A DNA stretch of 8,392 bases from Chitinophagaceae bacterium UBA7600 (GTDB taxonomy: Bacteria > Bacteroidota > Bacteroidia > Chitinophagales > Chitinophagaceae): NCBI GenBank assembly GCA_002478885.1, contig DLKC01000038.1, positions 1-8,392 on the forward strand, given 5' to 3'. Shown piece by piece: positions 6,335-8,392 of the stretch. The notes below the pieces were generated by a model, which was given only the letters and a program-made list of their open reading frames with translations, was not told where the DNA came from and searched no databases. Positions within the stretch are counted from its first letter, which is position 1. Every line of letters starts with the position of its first letter. A program made the translations under genes and the position numbers.

Positions 6335-6515
6335 TCCCCGCCTGACCGATGCCAGCCGGGCAGGACTTGTACGATTGGTTCTTTGATGAAGAGGTTGTGC
6401 ATTTCCACAGCGTTCCGTTCGGGTAACGCTGTGGGAACGAGATAATAACTACCAACCGACGCAACGTCCCTGGCTAACACACATGGCTATCGAGGAGACG
6501 TTGCGGCGAAAGAGA
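6335..6515. repeat. Mosaic intergenic repeat, copy R4
   Basis: The left end, tccccgcctgaccgatgcca and onward to 6380, matches R2 and R3. The right end (6492-6515) matches R1 at 23 of 24 positions. Between them lies a hairpin with arms cgcaacgtc (6460-6468) and gacgttgcg (6497-6505). Its 28-nt loop keeps gctaacaca, 6 nt, tatcga as in R2, but the stem sequence is entirely different. A further hairpin (6402-6437) has no counterpart in the other copies. Confidence 0.65.
6402..6437. repeat. Strong inverted repeat inside R4
   Basis: Arms 6402-6414 and 6425-6437 pair over 13 positions. The inner ten (ccacagcgtt/aacgctgtgg) are perfect, then one T-G wobble and two A-T pairs follow. The 10-nt loop can itself form a mini-stem. 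No T run follows on either strand, so it reads as a palindromic insertion rather than an intrinsic terminator. Confidence 0.6.
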
Positions 6516-6539
6516 GCTGACCTGGAAATCCAGTAGCTC
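6514..6539 (-). terminator. Candidate terminator of the GntR/GIN operon
   Basis: The compound hairpin has an outer stem gagct/agctc (6514-6518 with 6535-6539), an inner stem ctgg/ccag (6522-6525 with 6530-6533) and loop aaat. It lies about 50 bp past the stop of the gene at 6590-7405. In the minus-strand RNA a short pyrimidine-rich tail (TCTTTC) follows it. The tail is weak, so this is only a candidate. Confidence 0.35.
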
Positions 6540-6589
6540 ATTCATGCGGTTTACAGCTGATCTTTATTTTCAGGATATCATTTATACGC

Positions 6590-7405
6590 TTATTTCTGTT
6601 TCAATAATTGCAAAGCGTTTCCTGACAAAACGATTGCCGAGCTATCTGAAATTGCAGCATGCAGGCTTCCGATTTGTGCATGACCAATATCAAGTATGGA
6701 ATGACCCGTAATATTTGCGGTAACAGATTTGAAAGACATTGTTTCATCAAAACGCTTTAACGGATCGCCTTTGTCTTCCACAAGTTCCCCTTTTGAATTA
6801 TGAAATGCAATTTTACCTTCCTGTTCCTTTGACTGTGCCGGCTTTCTATAATCCGGCGACATTTCGAATACGACTGCTGATGAATCGCTTTGATAAATAT
6901 CTATAGCATCCAATTCAGGATACATACTTTCCAGTTCGAATTTGGATTTTCCTGTAATATGCACTGATATGCTTTTCTGTTTTAGTCTTTGCATTTCAAT
7001 ATGCGTGTCATTGCCTGTAACGGATAAAAGCTCCGGTGAAAATATTCTTACCGGCGCTGCATTCTCGAGGTAATACCTGTCGAAGGGAGTAGCAGGAACA
7101 TAATCGAAGTTTATATATAAAGTATCGTTCTGCACCCTTGCAGCTATTCTACCGTTGTGATACTGTACCCATTCCTGCAGCAAGCGTACAGATGGCTTAC
7201 TGCTTTGTTCATAATAGATATTGGTCCCGTTGCCACCGGTGATGTTTAAGTGCCTGAAAGGTTGCTCCAGTATTTTATTATAGGTCCAGTAGCTATCGCT
7301 TTTATCAAACGCGTCGTATTGTTTTTTCAAAATAATGTTGGAAGAAAGCAAACCCGCAACCATTACGATAAAAAGGAGTACCAATATTCTTGTTGTAAGT
7401 TTCAT
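6590..7405 (-). CDS. Membrane-anchored GIN/DUF2807-like protein
   Basis: The protein has 271 residues. One hydrophobic segment (about 5-24) could be a membrane anchor or uncleaved signal, leaving the rest outside the cytoplasm. The remainder resembles GIN-domain (DUF2807) proteins, which fold as repeated beta strands. FRHLNITGGNGTNIYYEQ (50-67) matches the usual opening strand pair, and NDTLYINF (93-100) the 'ngtL.I' strand. Two segments of S/G-rich alternating strands follow (about 125-180 and 222-268, e.g. SVHITGKSKFELES and ANITGHSILDIGHAQIGSLH). The stretch 181-220 is charged and may be a linker between the two. Function is unknown in this family. The start is only 3 bp past the regulator's stop, so the two are probably co-transcribed and translationally coupled. 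Confidence 0.6.
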   Translation of the reverse strand: MKLTTRILVLLFIVMVAGLLSSNIILKKQYDAFDKSDSYWTYNKILEQPFRHLNITGGNGTNIYYEQSSKPSVRLLQEWVQYHNGRIAARVQNDTLYINFDYVPATPFDRYYLENAAPVRIFSPELLSVTGNDTHIEMQRLKQKSISVHITGKSKFELESMYPELDAIDIYQSDSSAVVFEMSPDYRKPAQSKEQEGKIAFHNSKGELVEDKGDPLKRFDETMSFKSVTANITGHSILDIGHAQIGSLHAAISDSSAIVLSGNALQLLKQK

Positions 7406-7408
7406 GTG

Positions 7409-7783
7409 TTATTTTTTGAAATTATTTTTTACAAACTCATCGTACTTTGCCTTTAACTCTTTGAAATCTATTTTCAATAAATAAATATTCCTTAAAAAAA
7501 CAGGCAGCTCATTTTCTTCAAATTGCTCCCGCCTGAAATCCAGTATGCGTTCCATTGCATCATCTTCAATAAAATACCCGATGCCTCTCCGGTTGCTTAT
7601 AATATTTTGCTGTTGCAAAAGGTCGTAAGCACGCTGTACAGTATTTGGATTAACCTCTATATGCACAGCCATTTCTCTGATACTGATGATCTTTTCGCCG
7701 AGCTTCCATTTCTTTAATAAGATCTGCTCGCAAACGTATTCCGCTATTTGTATGTATATCGCCGGATTTTCTTTAAACTCCAT
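7409..7783 (-). CDS. GntR-family transcriptional regulator, YtrA-like
   Basis: The protein has 124 residues. A winged helix-turn-helix (about 8-73) shows the classic GntR series: PAIYIQIAEYVCEQI, then KLGEKIISIREMAVHIEV, then NPNTVQRAYDLLQQQNIISN, with the wing GIGYFI (67-72). A short helical tail (about 74-124) replaces a large ligand-binding domain, which is typical of the small YtrA subfamily. Members often repress ABC-transporter or membrane-protein operons that include their own gene. Here the gene lies 9 bp after the membrane-protein gene and 3 bp before the GIN-like gene, so it probably controls this operon. The effector is unknown. The operon promoter would lie outside the window. Confidence 0.9.
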   Translation of the reverse strand: MEFKENPAIYIQIAEYVCEQILLKKWKLGEKIISIREMAVHIEVNPNTVQRAYDLLQQQNIISNRRGIGYFIEDDAMERILDFRREQFEENELPVFLRNIYLLKIDFKELKAKYDEFVKNNFKK

Positions 7784-7792
7784 GCAGGGAAA

Positions 7793-8392
7793 TTAAAATT
7801 CTTTTTCTTTTAAACGCGCTAATGGCAGGAACCATAAGATCACAGGAATAACAAATGCTATAGCTATATGAAAAGTGTTCTCCAGAGCAGCAGGTAATAT
7901 CAGCGTGCCGGCTTCTTTACCCACTTGTATATTCACATGATCATAAGGACCTGCATCGTTTACGTTTTGAAATAATGAAGCAGCTATCAACCAGTTTAAA
8001 CCATATATGATGAAAAACAACAGGCAGACTGCCAAACCAGTTTTGATGAGCGGAATTTTATTGAAATAAAGACTGCCTACCAACATTACGCCTGTTAACT
8101 GCAGGAATAAAGCATATACTTTCCACGCAATCATTCCGTTTAAGTCGAAGCTGTAAACGCTTTCCAATTGTTGCCTGTAAAATATGGAGCTGCGATCCAG
8201 GCCATTGTGGTATGCAGTTACAAATGCAACATCTACCAGGTGATAAAAGGATAGAAAAATGATTGGGTAGAGGATCCCGGCAATTAAAATTGCGCAAAGC
8301 CATTTTTCAAAAAAAGATGCAGGTAATGTCAGGTAAGAGCAACCGCCTGCATTGGTGTTAAAATACCCGAACATAAACGAGGAAAGAAAGAA
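7793..8392 (-). CDS. Multi-pass membrane protein, 5' end outside the window (ABC-2 permease-like?)
   Basis: The frame stays open through the right edge: six more sense codons (F-F-L-S-S-F) lie before the Met at 8372-8374. The true start is therefore probably beyond the window, and at least 199 codons are visible. Numbered from that Met, hydrophobic segments are at about 25-48, 84-103, 110-133 and 167-187, and the visible FFLSSFMF may end an earlier one. The motif YLTLPAS-x-x-EKW (14-25), just before the first full segment, recurs in Bacteroidota membrane proteins next to YtrA-type regulators and ABC transporters; this comes from memory. No ATPase gene is visible, though one could lie upstream. 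Role: probable transporter permease subunit or envelope membrane protein. Confidence 0.7.
   Translation of the reverse strand, partial: FFLSSFMFGYFNTNAGGCSYLTLPASFFEKWLCAILIAGILYPIIFLSFYHLVDVAFVTAYHNGLDRSSIFYRQQLESVYSFDLNGMIAWKVYALFLQLTGVMLVGSLYFNKIPLIKTGLAVCLLFFIIYGLNWLIAASLFQNVNDAGPYDHVNIQVGKEAGTLILPAALENTFHIAIAFVIPVILWFLPLARLKEKEF

Larger units (their letters stand above)
6178..6589. other. 412-bp intergenic region upstream of the metalloprotease gene
   Basis: No protein gene is visible. From right to left it holds a possible terminator of the GntR operon (6514-6539), repeat copy R4 (6335-6515) with an inserted strong hairpin (6402-6437), and the metalloprotease leader. On the minus strand that leader contains TAATTTG, a weak match to the Bacteroidota -7 box. 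Confidence 0.6.

Noticed and set aside
6402..6437. Intrinsic terminator at the strong hairpin
   Set aside because: No T-rich tract follows the stem on either strand.
1676..6515. Integron-type cassette array (genes separated by attC-like sites)
   Set aside because: The repeats lie 3' of the genes and contain palindromes, but no clear RYYYAAC/GTTRRRY core pair in attC geometry was found. The genes are large and carry their own promoters, and no integrase is visible.

Overview
The window looks like a chromosomal segment of a Bacteroidota bacterium, probably of the Chitinophagaceae/Sphingobacteriia type. The clues are a secreted protein with a type IX secretion (T9SS) type A C-terminal sorting domain, 'tail fiber domain' surface proteins with NVGIGT repeats, a YtrA-like GntR regulator next to a GIN/DUF2807-like protein, gene starts without Shine-Dalgarno sequences, and TAnnTTTG-like promoter boxes. 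The family-level placement is an inference. All seven recognisable genes lie on the minus strand, so transcription runs from right to left.

Right end (about 6590-8392): three tightly packed genes form an apparent operon. In transcription order they are a multi-pass membrane protein cut by the window edge, a short GntR/YtrA-type regulator, and a membrane-anchored GIN-like beta-structured protein. The gaps are 9 bp and 3 bp. A small hairpin with a short pyrimidine tail about 50 bp past the last stop may end the operon.

Middle and left (245-6177): four genes for exported proteins stand apart from one another. They are a HEIGH-type metalloprotease with an Ig-like domain and T9SS tail, two paralogous fibre-like proteins with S74-type intramolecular chaperone domains, and, between the paralogs, a small TPM-like secreted protein. 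The paralogs share their first 171 residues (129 identical, no gap) and the same 5' leader, but differ almost completely afterwards. This suggests a constant export/assembly head with an exchangeable C-terminal module.

Four gene-to-gene gaps (1610-1788, 2338-2924, 4059-4467, 6178-6589) carry pieces of one mosaic repeat family, always in the same orientation and always downstream of a gene's stop codon. The best conserved part is a hairpin whose loop motif (gctaacaca, 4-6 nt, tatcga) is kept in three copies while the stem sequence changes but stays self-complementary. This repeat family and the modular paralogs are the most interesting things here. I see no tRNA, rRNA, CRISPR array, transposase or recombinase gene, and no complete defence or secretion system.
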